This document shows positions 37,137 to 49,384 of a stretch of 64,000 nucleotides of DNA, piece by piece. This stretch comes from Oxyruncus cristatus (lineage: Eukaryota > Chordata > Aves > Passeriformes > Cotingidae), in NCBI GenBank assembly GCA_013399855.1, contig VXAY01001314.1:1388419-1452418 (forward strand). The letters run 5' to 3'. The translations under genes and the position numbers were made by a program. Under the pieces are notes generated by a model that saw nothing but the letters and a program-made list of their open reading frames with translations, had not been told where the DNA came from and did not search any database. The stretch's first letter is position 1, and every line of letters begins with the position of its first letter.

Positions 37137-38724
37137 GGTAGGTGTGGGGGGTGGAGAGTGGGTTTAAAGCTAAGCTGTGCCTAAGTGATGGTTTGAGCAG
37201 GACTGGCTGTTATATGGGATGGAAATGAGCCAGCCTCCCCCATCAGTCATGGCTCTCCCCAGTAAATTCAGGGTATTTCCTTTCACATGCATTAGTGCAG
37301 GGGGCCCTGCCCATCCCAAGTCCATCCATAGTTGCAGCACAGCCCCAGGGCAGCACTGTGCCTGGGTCAAGGTGCCTGAACCCAAAATGCAGCATCATCT
37401 GTGTGACCTCTCCAACCTTCATGGCTGAGAGCCAGGGTGTTTGACTCTGTTTTTCTTGCTGGTCAATGCAAAAAGGACTGTCCTTTGCTCTGCAAATGCT
37501 TGGAGCACCAGCAGGAAGAAAGAAACCAGTTTTGCCTGAATGGAGAGAGGAGGACAGGGAGAAATGAAAGGACATGTCCCTGGCAGTCTGTGAGCTGGGT
37601 TGGTTTCAGTGATCAAAGGTGACATTAGAGCAGTGCTGGGAGAGGAGCTGCTTTAAATAAGTGGGTTTCATCTTAATTGCATCTCTCTAAAGCCAGTGTA
37701 GCTGTTGTGCAATGAAACCTTTCTGATCCAGAGCCTGATGGAGAGGATAGGGCAAAGTAAGAAAGAGAATGGGGAGAGCATAGCTGTGCCCCCAGCCTTC
37801 AGGGAGGAAGGCTGGAGGAGGCTGAAACTTGCCAGTACGCAGTGGTGCATGTGCCTCTGGCACTCTGCTGTGCTGGGGTCTTGGTTTTGAGGTCTCCTTG
37901 GGGAGAGCTGTCAGGGAGCTTCCCAAAGGGAAGAGCAATAACTTCTCTGGGGAGTCCCCAGAGACTGCAGGCAGCCCAGGGGGATTTCTGTCCTATGTCA
38001 CAGCTGTGAAGAAGGAGGAGTCAGATCAGAGGTGACTCTTCTGCCTGCCCAGGGCCCGACTCTTGGAGCTGCCACACCCAGAGGGACACGGAAAGGAGTT
38101 TGAGCCAGCCACCTCTGGCTCCAGCACTGAAGGTCCCTGCTACCACCACCTGAGCGGTCAGGTCTCTCAGGGTCTAAAATTCCCTGCCTGAGATGCAGAT
38201 GCAGATACAGATTGATCACTGTGGTGATCTGACCTGAAAGAGGCTCATATCTGCTGGGATGAGGTTTGCTTGCCAGATCTCAGCAGTGCCCTGGATAGCC
38301 CCTCTCCATCTCGGGGCAAAACCAGATGGGCACAGCAACAGAGCTGAGCATCTTTGACAACCCCAGAGGTTGTATGGCAGGGGTGGCCGTACACCATGGG
38401 GCTGGTGTATGATCAGCTGAAGGCAGGCAACACTAATGAGCAGTTGATTAGTATAATCACAGCTTCACCTGTTCATCAGGAATGGAGCATTTCCTGATCA
38501 GCTACAGGAGGGGCCCCGAGAGGGGTCCGCGATCGAGGAATTTGAAAAATAACTCAGCAGGCAGGAAGGGGATGCTGGTCTTTGCAGGTGTTGGACGCAG
38601 CAGGAGCAGCTCTATTTCTTTTTGTTTGCTTGTTTGTTTTCGTTTAGGCACCTTTTAACTTTGGGAGCAGCCTGGGAGTGTTTGGTCAGAGGGTGCTTCT
38701 GCTCCTCTGTAACACATTGGTGGG

Positions 38725-39151
38725 ACAGTCACGTCCTATGAGGAAAGGTTGAGAGAGCTGGGATTGTTCACACAGCAGAGAGAAGAGAGGGCTTCTCAGT
38801 GACCTAGTTGCAGCCTTCCAGTACCTGAAGGGAGCCTGCAAGAAAGATGCAGAGGGACTATTTACAAGGGCCTGTAGTGACAGAACAAGGGGGAATGGCT
38901 TTAAACTGAAAGAGGGCGGGTTTAGATTAGATATTAGGAAGAAGTTCTTAACTGTAACGGTGGTGAGTCACTAGAACAGGTTGCCCAGAGAAGTTGTGGA
39001 TGTCCCATCCCTGCAAGTGTTCAGAACTGGGCTGGCTGGGGCTCTGAGCAACCTGGTGTAGTGGAAGGTGTCCTTGCCCATGGCGGGGGGTTTGAACTAC
39101 ATAATTTTTTGGGTCCCTTGCAACCCAAACCGTTCTATGATTCTATGATTT
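38725..39151 (+). mobile_element. CR1 LINE 3' fragment with intact terminus
   Basis: The fragment begins at GTCCTATGAGGAAAGGTTGA, corresponding to the SYEERLREL motif of CR1. It runs through the GACAGAACAAGGGGGAATGG and TTAGATTAGATATTAGGAAG blocks and ends in the typical 3' tail: GGTCCCTTGCAACCCAAACC followed by repeated ATTCTATG units at about 39132-39150. The coding part is broken by several stops and frameshifts, so it is a dead 5'-truncated copy. The ATTCTATG tail is diagnostic of avian/archosaur CR1. Confidence 0.95.
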
Positions 39152-40765
39152 TTGCTCAAGGGGTGTCTGTAATCAGAAATGGGAAATGCTTTGCCTGCTG
39201 CAGGAATGCAGCTGTCCCAGGAAGCAGCACCACATTTCACATCACCAAGAAGTACTCAAGAACTGCCGTAAGACTCAAGCCACAGCACAGCACAGTCTCT
39301 CTGTGCCTCAGTTTCCTCACTGGGTTTCATTGCTCCTAGAAACTGCCCAGAAGGTGGCCCTTCAGTTAAAACCACCAGACCTCCCATTCCTTGTAGCTGC
39401 TGCCCTGGGATTCCCTAAACCGTGAGGCCCCTAAACTGCCCTCTGGCTCTTTTGTGCCAAAGCTCAGCTGGGAGGGGCGGGCCGAGCCTTCTTCCCTAAG
39501 AGAAGCTTCTGATGCCTTCACACTCAGACAGAGGTATCTGCTTTGCCCTCTGTTTTTTACTGCCTTTGGCTTTCAAACCTACTTCTCCCAGCTATCCTGC
39601 TCCTCAGCCCCCCGTGTGGCTCCTCCAGCCCAGCCCTTTGAGGATGGGGACGGTTGCATAAGCCACGCGCTGTCCTCCAGCCCGCTCCCGCATCGGCATT
39701 CACGCTGCACAGACCCTATTATTGGGCTTGCAAATGACACTAATTTCCCTCCCCAAGCCCTCCCTATAATTTAGCAGCAATGTCCTGTACTCAGATATTA
39801 TTAGCTGTGTCTTACGTGAACAGTTGCCCTCTTTGTGTTGGTGGGGGGAGATAATGAATCTGACGGGGACAGCAGACCTGGACGCGGCGCCTTCGTCTTT
39901 GTTTTTTTAATTGCCCTGGTTGGCTGGGTTGGAATGGCATTACACAGGCTCTGCTTCAGCCAGCCTCATTGCTCAGCTGTCACCGACAGCTCAGAGGGGA
40001 TCCCCGGACCTCTGCACTACAGGAGCAGGATGTCTCAGGAAGCGACCGGCGAAGGCAGCGGGCACAGGGCTTTCTAATCTCCAGGTAGCTGTGATCTATT
40101 TCAAGCCTCATCCCTCCTTGAGAGGCTCAAAGCCACCCAGCTCTTTTGTTATACCCTGTTCCTTTAAGGTTTTATTGTGCTGGGCTGAACACAAGGTGAC
40201 CTTGAACCTTAGACACACCACACATGCACCTGAGTGTGTTCTGTCAAGAGTGAAGAGAAGAATGAACTGAAAAGACAAGCTCCAGATACATTGACCCGCC
40301 CCAGCCCATGGCTGTCCATGCTGTGAGCAGCTCAGCCCACGCTGTGCTGCCTTCCTGACCTTTCCTGCCCATCCCTCCTCTTCCAGCCAGCACACCCTTT
40401 CCAGTCCAATGCAGGTTGCTATGTAGGGAGTTTCTGATGGCTCCAGAGTCCAGTTATAGGACATAGTTTGGTCTCCAGTTCCTCCTCCTCCACCATAGAG
40501 CAGATATATGTGAACAGACAAATGCAGTCAGCGTCCCCACTTTCCAAGTGACACTTAGCCCTTGTCCCAGCCGGCAATGAGAGGTTTCTACATCAGCAGA
40601 GCAGTCACTAGGGTCCTTCTCTAGTCCCCATCAGGGAAAATAACCTCCAGCCAGCAGACAGGAGGAGACAGGATTGTCTCCAGTAGGCACAGGACACCCA
40701 TGTGAGGGGTCTACACCCCAGGCTGCTGTTAACACTCTTCTGTCTGCTCCTGAACACACTTGGAG
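39152..40765. other. Non-coding spacer between CR1 copies
   Basis: No supported gene. Open frames at 39454-39774 and 39835-40077 lack domains and splice context. No other repeat was seen. Confidence 0.45.
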
Positions 40766-40768
40766 ACC

Positions 40769-40836
40769 ACAGAATCATATCCTGAGTTGGAAGGGACCCA
40801 CAAGGATCATTGAAGTCCAGCTCCTGGCCCTGCAAC
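40769..40836 (-). mobile_element. CR1 LINE 3'-end fragment
   Basis: On the plus strand, CACAGAATCATATCCTGAG followed by TTGGAAGGGACCCACAAGG and ATCATTGAAGTCCAGCTCCT is the reverse complement of a common avian CR1 3' end. It is low in divergence but cut off after the CCTGGCCCTGCA word. Confidence 0.9.
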
Positions 40837-43800
40837 GGTTTTGCACTTCACGTCATTACTGTTTTTTGAAGACCTCCTGCATCAGTTCACTGGCCACGGG
40901 CAGACTCTGCTGCTGGGTGTGGACAAGGGCAAGACTCCACCCCTGGGGACCAAGGGACAGAGCAGCCCAGGAGCAGATCAGGGAAGGAGAACAGCCAGGA
41001 GAGGGAAACAGGGAGGTGTAGCGCAGGATTTCTTAGTTAAGAATTGGAGAATGCTGCTGGAAAGTCAGCTTTGTTTCCCTGGACACTGGAAAGAGCACAT
41101 TTTCCTTCCTCCCACATAGTCACCAGGAGTCTCATCCTGGTGGTAGGCGAGGAACTGATGCTCCAGCTTTGTTAACTTTCTGCTCTTACTTGTACTCAGC
41201 AGTGCCATGAGTTTGTGAAAAGGATTTGCATCTGGCTAAGTAAACATATTAGAGATTCAGTCTATAGAAGAAGACTTACAGGATCATCTTCAGTTGACCC
41301 TCTCCTCCTGATTACCAGCCTTCCCTTGAGCAGATGCTCAGCTCCACAGCAGGGATCACACATGCTGTCGTTTTCTCAGCTCAGTTTCTGCAAAAATGTA
41401 ATATTCCTGCCAATAATTAAAGATGAAATCCAGGGCTTTGCTACAGGCTTTCTCTGCTGGTGACTCAGGAACTTAATCTGAAGCTTAGCAAAGGTTTTGC
41501 TAATTTAAAACCAGGAAGGGCTATTGGTCTAGGCTCAGTAACAGAGGGAGGGAGAAAGCCCAGACAGACTGAGACGGATCAGCTTGTGCTGTCATTTCTT
41601 CTGGCTTTGATTAAGTTCTCCTGGGAAGACACCCAGCCGGGCCCCGTTCCTTCTCCATGTCACCAGAGGTTGCTCCACCAGCTGGCTTCAAAGCTTCAGT
41701 GGTGGCAGAGATCTCTTTGAAATATCCTGTGTTCACCTGAGAATATGAAAAATAAAAGGAAGAAGAGGAGGAAAGCTGGGAGAAGAAAAAGTCCGCGGGC
41801 TTTTGGAAATGTGTGATGGATGTGCCCCCTGCCAGCTGCGTGCTGGATCCACTGTACAAATCCTGGGGGCTTTGAGAAGATCCACCCGCCTGCTCTTGAA
41901 AGGATTTGGGCTGGGAGGAGAGAGCAGAGCGGGTGGAGAGGATGGTGCCAAGCACCGGTGGCACCAGAGCCCTCTTGAAAGGATCTGCCCAGTCCTTGGG
42001 GTCGCTCCTGGCACTCGGCTGAAGGGAGGCGGCTGAGACGGTTTGGTTACAGGGGGTCAAACAAGGACCAGGACGGCAGGGAGAAGACACTGATGCCAGG
42101 AGCCGCTGTTGGGAGTTTCCCCGCAGTATCTCAACTGTTGATCTCTACTGTCTGGCTGGAAGGATGTGGTGGTGATGACAGCTTCTCTTTCCTGGCCAAG
42201 GTGCTGCTGCGGGGGGTGAATTAGCACTGGTTTCAGTGGCTCTTGGCATGCTAAGAAACCTCCAAAATAAACAAGTGAGTGAGCGGAGGAGGTGAGCTCA
42301 CGCTGGTGCTTATCACTACTGCCATCAGAGACACTCTGTAATTGTGTGGTCCTTGTTGCAGATAATGAGGTGATCTTTATCATTGCTGGCATCAGCTGGG
42401 GCTATCCCTGGTGGAGTAGAAAAACTGGGCAATCCCTGCTGCCTCCCTCCCGTCTCTCCTGCTGGCCAGCGAAAGCAATGTACGCATCGAGTGCACAATG
42501 TCCGGCGGAGCATCCCTGTTCCCGGTACCTCCCTCCTGCTGCCGACGGCTGCGCCGCTCCCTTGGCAGCAGCGTTTTATTTTTGCCTGTTAACCTGTATT
42601 TTCCCACCAGCACGGTGATTACTGATGCCTCTTACCTCCCCGGGGGAAGAGGTGGAAATGCCTTCTCTAAAAGTTTTGGAGAAAGGATATTAGTCACACT
42701 GCCACTGTTTGTGCACAGGGTGGAGCAGAGTCCTTCCAAAGGGCAGGAGATGTCATAGGTGTTAACTGCGGGTCCCCAGTTTTTATAATTTCATGATGAT
42801 GTGGTCCTGACAGAACCTGGAAAAGCAGAAAGCAAATCACCCTGACTCTAACTCTTTCCACCGGGGGTCATGAGAAAAGGAATGTCACTCCAGGCTTTGC
42901 CTGGCAGGTCACAGCTCTGCCTGCCCAGAGACCTCTGGAGCAGTAGGTGGATGAAGGCTTCCCCTCCTTCTCCTCATTCCTCTGATCAGCCCAGCAGCAA
43001 GGTGCTTCCCCTTTGAGAAAGGCTGCTGAGAGAATGAATCCCAAGGAGCAGGGCTGTGAAGAAACAGCAAAGGGACTAGAGGATGCAGAAAAATGAATCC
43101 TGGTGCCTCAGACAGCTGGATTTATGCGCTGAGGACACGCAGGAGAAGCATTCCAGGGAAGGGTGGTTAGGTGATCTCTCAGGGTGTTTTCCCCTTCTTG
43201 CTTTCTTCAGTGGACTGATACAAAGATCCTTCCCCCATTTTCCTAATGACCAATGGTCCACCATTAAAAACAATAATCTGATGACATGAATTTTTTTCAA
43301 CAGCTATAAACAGGTTTTAATGTAGCTTCAGCCATTTACACCAGTCTGGCCTTTTTTAAGTGGAGTTGGGGGGGGGGGGAAGATTTAAAAAAAAGAACCA
43401 ACATTGCAAATACCACTTTTTCTCTTTCCCTTGGTTGACCACCGGCAGTTTTCCCTGCCAAAAGACTCACAGCTGTACACAGACCTTGCAGGCTGTCTTC
43501 TGATCCTCTGGTCCTAACATCTAAGCAAATACATGGAGAGTGAAAAGGAGAGGCAAACAGCATCAGACCATAGGGGTGATGTGTGTGGAAAGGGACCATT
43601 GTGCTGATCCCCAAGCCCTGGCATCCCATGAGCCTGCCAGGATTTCCTGCAGTCTGGCAGCAGATCACGCCCAGGAATACTGCTAATGAAACAGCTTGGA
43701 GAAGTTTGAAAGGTTGGGAGCTGCTGCACCTTCACTGGGGGATGTCTGGGCTTCTGGAGATTACAGAAACTCTGGGGAGAAGGTCCTGACTTGTGAGGAG

Positions 43801-44018
43801 GGGATTTCTGGTGAAGCCCATCCGTGAGCTTGGAAACTGAATCTGAGTGCTGCTCCGTGATCCTGAGCAGTTTGCACATGTTTGCAAAGCACTCTTGTGA
43901 CCCCTCCTGTTGCTGCAAGGAGTTATTAGGAAAGGACAGAAGATGAGAGCAGGGAATGTCTCTGAGCCGCTGTATAAATCCATGAAGATGAAGACTGTGT
44001 TTCCTCCCCACACCCAAA

Positions 44019-44054
44019 GTCCTCAACTCCAAAGGAGTCCTCAGCTCCAAAGGC
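44019..44054. repeat. 18-bp tandem duplication
   Basis: Two adjacent copies of GTCCTCAACTCCAAAGGA, the second with a few changes. Confidence 0.8.
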
Positions 44055-44584
44055 ATGGCAGGACTGGGAGAGGCAGCAAGGATGGCCACCAGTGTTTGAG
44101 GTGTCTGTACAAACGACGAAGGGGACAGGAGTGTTTGGTCTTGGAGCATCTTTGCTGCAGACAGTGATTGCACCTTGGCTGACCCTATGACCACCGGGGT
44201 CAGCAGATGTGCAGAGCCCACAGTGTTATCACTGGACACGACCAGAAGATTGTCATCACAGAGCTGGGGAGAGCAGAAATGGCCACCAGCCAAGCAAACC
44301 CGGCAGGTGAGATGTGATCACAGATCCTGTTACAGAGAATAAAAATTCCATCTTGGGGGGAGAAGAGCTCTGAGTGTGGCAGCCTTTGTGAGCATGTGCC
44401 TCTCTATCAGCAGAAAATGCTTCAGGACGCGTGGCCTTCAACACGGGATCTTTTCCCAGATGCTCCGAATATAAAATCAAATGTGCATTGATTGAGCATA
44501 ACAACGAGAAAATGGAAAATTCATAGCACAGGGCTGATGATAGGACAGCTCTCTCTTGCTCTGACAGTATCTTACGTGACTTAC

Positions 44585-44858
44585 CTCCCCAAACTCGCCC
44601 GGCACTGAGCTCCTCCAGAGAAGCAGCGGACGGTCTCTGCACAAGTTGGACAAGGATAATCAGTGCCAGGCACACAGGTGCCACGTACACAGACTCCGAG
44701 GTATCTCTGAGTTTGTTCCACTTAGGAGATGGTGCCTGCTCCCTGAGTCTGCAGCCAGAGCGTTTCAGGCAATGGAGGCCAATTACCTTACACGTCGAGC
44801 AATTTGGGAGTGATTTCACGCTTCCTGGGCGCACCAAAGCCGTGCCCGGAGAACCCAT
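44585..44858 (-). CDS. Weak candidate first coding exon, unrecognised
   Basis: An ATG with A at -3 and G at +4 (AAGGATGG) opens 91 codons ending at a perfect donor (GAG then GTAAGT; last exon base 44585, phase 1). The predicted peptide has a cysteine-rich basic N-terminal part (SLPNCSTCKVIGLHCLKRSG region) followed by a hydrophobic stretch (VYVAPVCLALIILVQLV) that could be a signal anchor, then SLEELSAGRVWG. Several CpGs are retained. A good minus-strand acceptor at 44264 is available downstream, but joining to it in this frame gives an immediate stop. No partner exon is therefore established, and chance remains a serious possibility. Confidence 0.25.
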
Positions 44859-45284
44859 CCTTCTGGAGCACGGATGCTAAACATCAAACAGGACTTGAAG
44901 TTTCCAGCTTTTAATTTCACATTTAGCCAAGGCAATTAAAAGCATCACCATGTAAAGTGGCTGATTTTCTCCTGCATTTTTATTTGCCTGTGTCCTTAAA
45001 GAGGGCGGCTCAGGAGCAATCACATCCATCCCGCAGCAGTGTCCTACTGCAGCAGGAACAAGCCCAGCTGCTTGCCCCTGTCAAGGGCATCTGAATGTCT
45101 CCTCCACAGTAACACAGCCTTGAAAACCTGGACTGCAAGAGGACCCCCTAATCCAGCTGGAGACCCACTGTGCAGCCATGTCTCCATATGACATGGCTGA
45201 TCTGCTGTTGGCGTAGCGAGCAAGGCAGCAAGGGAAGGAGGATGAAAACGAATTATGAGGACAGGGCCACTGGTTGGGGTGGGA

Positions 45285-45490
45285 AAGTTCTGAGAAGATG
45301 GAGCCAGACTCTTCTTGGAGATGCCAAGAGAAAGGAAGAGGGCAACGGATGTGGGCTGTGGCCAGTGAAATTCCAAATAGACGTTCAGAAAGAAATTTCC
45401 CCTTGGGATGGTCAGACATCGGCACAGGGGCCAGGGAGGTGGAGAATCCCAGCCCTTAGAGATATTAAAGACTTGACTGGATGAAGCTTT
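45285..45490 (+). mobile_element. CR1 LINE 3' fragment
   Basis: The order of words matches the CR1 end: GAGAAGATGGAGCCAGACTC, TTCTTGGAGATGCCAAG, GGCAACGGATG, AAATTCCAAATAGACGTTCAG, GGTCAGACATCGGCACAGG, then TTAGAGATATTAAAGACTTG and ACTGGATGAAGC. It covers the last part of the reverse-transcriptase frame and the start of the 3' tail. It is diverged and frame-broken. Confidence 0.85.
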
Positions 45491-46019
45491 CCCTGGCCAG
45501 TACCAGAGAGGTGATGAGGGCTGGCTGGCTGCCTTTGAGCTTTGCTGCCTGGGCTGTGGGCAACACCGCCCGCTCTCTTGGCTGGAGGGGGAGCAGGTTG
45601 TGCTGCAGCACCAGGGGAGGTTACAGGGACAAATGCCTCAAAACTGTGGTGCTCCAGCCTCAGGGCAGACATGGCAAGAGTGCCAGAAGGCATCAGCTTC
45701 TCTCTAAAGAAAAGAGAACAGCACGAATGACTGTAAGACCGGTGAGAGGCATCTGAAAGGGATGGTGAAGGTCCTTATGAAAGCATGATAGGAATAACCC
45801 AGCCCTACAGCTGTGGGAAGTTTGCTCCCAGTGCAGGTCATTCCTGTGGCTGGCCTTTCCCGGGTCACTGACGATTCCTCAGGGAACATCCAGGTTTTCC
45901 CTCTCAGTGCTGGCTCTTGGAGGACTTTGAAGTGCATTTCTTTCCATTCAATTATTTCTGGGAGCTTTAAAGTGTGGCAGCAGTGGTGGCTGTATCATTC
46001 CATTTGTTTCCCCGGCAGC

Positions 46020-46240
46020 TGACAGATTTTTAACCAAGTAATTAAGGGTTGTTTTTGCTTGTACCTGAAATCAACCAGTGAGGCAGAGATAAGGTAATAC
46101 CATTGCAGCAGGTGCTCCACTATTATTTCTGGCTATGAATTAATCACAGCCACTACGGCCCTGTGAATAAGTGCATTGATCATTTACTACCACAATGAGA
46201 ATTTCAACCAGTTATGCTCTCTTCCTCTCTAGAAATACTT
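46020..46240. other. Candidate conserved non-coding element
   Basis: A unique stretch with AAGTAATTAAGG, GCAGGTGCTCC (E-box) and TATGAATTAATCACAGCC words, and no open frame or repeat similarity. Appearance only. Confidence 0.3.
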
Positions 46241-47559
46241 TGGAAACGGTGGACTTAATGAGCATGGGTCCAGGCTCTTCCCAGAACACTAATAGCATTC
46301 ATTAAAAAAAAAAAATAAAAAATCCAGCCCTTTATTTTGTGGCTGCTGAAAAGCCTGTTGCTGTTCAGTGCCCATGTCTGGGGTCTGCTGAGGGAGACTG
46401 AACTCTCCAATTCACAGGAGGATCCAAGCTGTTCCCTCTGAGAGACTGGGATAGATTAAAAGCAGCTGAAAGCTGACCATGCTGTCTTAATGAACGGCAT
46501 TTGGCTGCTGTCATGCCGTGGCTGCTGGCACTGCCTTCCCTGAGAGCTGTAGCACAAGCCTCACGAGAACCAGTGCCTGGGGTCAAGTCTTGAGGAGCCA
46601 CGAGGTGAGCTGAGGATCCCCACCTTTCCTTTCTACTTTGGTTTTTAGAGCTCCACAGTGGTGGGGTGAAGTCCCAAACCGGGAAATGTGGTTGGACGGC
46701 CCCCAAAAGGCTCGGAGGGAAAAAAAGTTGTCCCTCCTTCTTTCCAGAGGAGCGGCGCCGATGGCGCTGAGCAAACAGCCCGATGTGCATCCCACCAGGC
46801 ATGACTCCAACGTGTGCTCAGGACCTCATGCCATCCCTGCCATGCACGTGGGATGGGTGGCAGAGCTGTGAGTGTGAGTGGCAGTGGGGACAGTCTGGCT
46901 GCACCAGAATCATCTCCAGATGGCTGCAGTCACGTGCTCATATCCCCACACGGCTTCCAAGGAATTTAAACTCAACTGTGGAAAAGCCCCATCTCACGGT
47001 GTGTTTCCCTCGTCCTTAAGTAGGTACTTGAGGAAAAAAGTTCATGATGTTAAGGGATGTTTGGGGCAAGTTTTTCCCCCTTGGAGGAAGGATGATCCAC
47101 TCAAAGGAAGATACAGATTCAGAAAACCAAAGGAAAGTTCTGTGCAGACTTTCTAGCCCTTACCGGAATGATCAAATTCCAGTTTTTGAGGCTCTGGGCT
47201 TTATTACTTGGTAAAACACAACTAATGATCTGTGGTCTGTGTGTTTACACTGCAAACTCTTCCACGTCAAGACTGCTTCCCAGCTTACCCAGCTGGGAAT
47301 TGGTCGTCTAATTTTCAGATGGAAACTCGGCACATGCTGTTTTGTAACAAACAGCGAAGTAAATTCCATTATGTCCCTAATGACTCGAATAGGCAGGATT
47401 AGTCACCCAGGTTTCCCACCCAAACAAACAGAGGAAACAGCTGTCACAACTGACATACCTTTCAAGAGCTGAAAAAACTTTCCAAGCATGGGCTGGTTTG
47501 GAAAGCTCAATGTTGACTTTTGTTGCACTACCAAACTACTTAACCTTCAGAATGGGTCG

Positions 47560-47760
47560 AGTAATATGTTTCTTTTAGATACCCTGATATATTTTATTTT
47601 ATTTTTAGCTAGTTAAGATTTATTTGAACTTTTATTTGATAAGTTAATTAAATTGAAAAGATTAATAATTTTTTTAAAAAGCTGATGTCTGAAACTGTTT
47701 TTTTTTTTTTGTATTATTTTTATAGCCATATGGAAAAATAAAATGTGGACTGAATCAAAG
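47560..47760. other. Strongly AT-rich block
   Basis: About 200 bp of A+T-dominated sequence with runs of T and TTAATTAA-like words, immediately before the pentanucleotide array. It could be a matrix-attachment-like segment or decayed simple repeat. Confidence 0.6.
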
Positions 47761-47761
47761 T

Positions 47762-47858
47762 GGTTTTTTTTCTTTTTTTTTTTTTGTGGGTTTGGTTTGG
47801 TTTGGTCTGATTTGGTTAGGTGGTTTGGTTTGGTTTGGTTTGGTTTGGTTTGGTGTCG
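47762..47858. repeat. Poly-T followed by (TTTGG)n pentanucleotide array
   Basis: A T-rich run (47762-47785) precedes about 13 mostly perfect TTTGG units with a few interruptions (GTCTGA, GTTAGG). This is a simple repeat rather than telomeric (TTAGGG)n. Confidence 0.95.
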
Positions 47859-49384
47859 GGGTTTTGGGGGGTTTTACTGTTGTCTCTGTTGTTGTTTTGT
47901 TTTGATGTTTCAGAATAAATATCCCCCTTTATCAGCCTTTGGCAAACATTTGGCAGGGTGACCCAGTTAAGGAGAATGAGGATGTCATGGTATGATTCAC
48001 CTCCTCACTAGTAAACATTCATTACTGATAGGGAATTATTTCCTCAACTTAACCACAACTTTAACTGAGTGCTGAATAAGCTACCTTATTTGCCAGACAG
48101 CACAACCTGGGAAATTCCTACACATTCAAGTGGTAAATATTTAAATACTGGTTTCACCAGCAAATAGCCCCTGGGCCAAAAAGGGCTTGCTTGGTTTATT
48201 TGTTAAAAGTTTTCCTTTACTGAACACGGCTGAACAGAGAAAAAAAAGGAGAAAAAAAAGCAATACTAAAGAGGTACCTGCCCAGAAATCTCAGGAGGAC
48301 TCAGACTTAGAAACCTTCTCTTATGACCAAACAGGAGGGATTCAGATGAGAAACACAGAAATTAGTGCTTAGAAGTTCTTTTCCTTGAGCTTAATGTCCG
48401 TTCTCCAGAGATGCCCAGAGATGTTTGAGTTAGAAATAGGTCAAATTAAAATTAAGAGGTAAGAAGTTTCCTGGCCGATCCGAGATAAGCGGTATTTTCT
48501 CTCACACTATCTGCATATACAAAATGGTGGGAGAGAAGCCCCAACAATCTTGAATAGCGCAAAGAAATGGCAATTAGTAAGTATATTTGTGCTCCCCATG
48601 CCAAAAAGATAAGGGCTACCGGTGAGAGGGTCAGAGGATTTGAAACAAGCAAGAAGCTGTACTTTTCCCCACGTTGTGTTTTTAAATGATGAATATTATT
48701 GCTCCAGGGAAAGTGGAATAGATCCAAAAGTAGCCCGAAAATTTCGTGGGAGAAGCATCAGGGCCTGTTAATATCAATCTCCACTTCAGGAGTCCATCAG
48801 CCACAAATTCCTCGAAACAAGGAAGAAATTCCAAGGAAGAATCACTCCAGACACTTTTTTTTTATTTCAAAGAAACCTCTACTAGACTTCCCTATCAGTG
48901 CCAAGCAGAGGTGCAAGATGAGATGGACTTCTGGTAAATCCTTTTTGTTTTATGCTCTTCATTGGCAATGCCTTAATTCCTACCCATGACAGCTTTTTCT
49001 TTCACTAGTCTGGAATTACTCACCAGCATGTGGCTGGTCCATTGCCAGGAAGAACACCAAACAGGCTCAGACCACCAGGCCTCTGGAAGCCCAGGCCCCC
49101 AGGATTCAGTTTTGAGTTAGAAACCATGAACGCTGAGCTGAATTCTTCCTGGTGACTGAACCAGGTTTTGCCCAGAGCCCGTGCTCAAATGTTTTTCTGT
49201 CCCCACAAGACCAAGGAACTTGGATTTTCATACTCTTAGGAGACAAAGAAGTGCCAGACACATATACCCATGTACCACTGGGTCCTAAATGCCACCTTGG
49301 AACCAGTGTGGCTCCTCTTTGGCTTAAGCACATTATCCAGCTCCCACTTGAAGGCACCCTGAGATACCAAGGCCGGTCTCCTTG

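Larger units (their letters stand above)
26000..38700. other. Gene-free tract
   Basis: This is the longest stretch with neither a gene nor a clear transposon. It holds T-runs at 27642-27658 and 29244-29262, a 29-bp tandem repeat at 29382-29468, a C-rich run near 29807-29822, and a short (AG)n near 33820. A CTCF-like word lies at 37123-37136. Open frames such as 28195-28764 have no recognisable domain or splice context. Confidence 0.5.
40840..45280. other. Gene-poor tract
   Basis: It includes two weak minus-strand exon candidates (41614-41736 and 44585-44858), a 12-G run near 43368 and an 18-bp tandem duplication near 44019-44054. An AT-rich unique patch lies at 44880-45000. No recognised gene. 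Confidence 0.45.
45500..49380. other. Gene-free tract
   Basis: No supported gene. It holds a candidate non-coding element (46020-46240), an AT-rich block (47560-47760) and the (TTTGG)n array (47787-47858). Confidence 0.5.

Noticed and set aside
43514..44293. 259-codon minus-strand open frame
   Set aside because: Long but without a recognisable domain. It includes a tandem duplication (44019-44054), and the acceptor at 44264 does not connect in frame to the upstream candidate exon.
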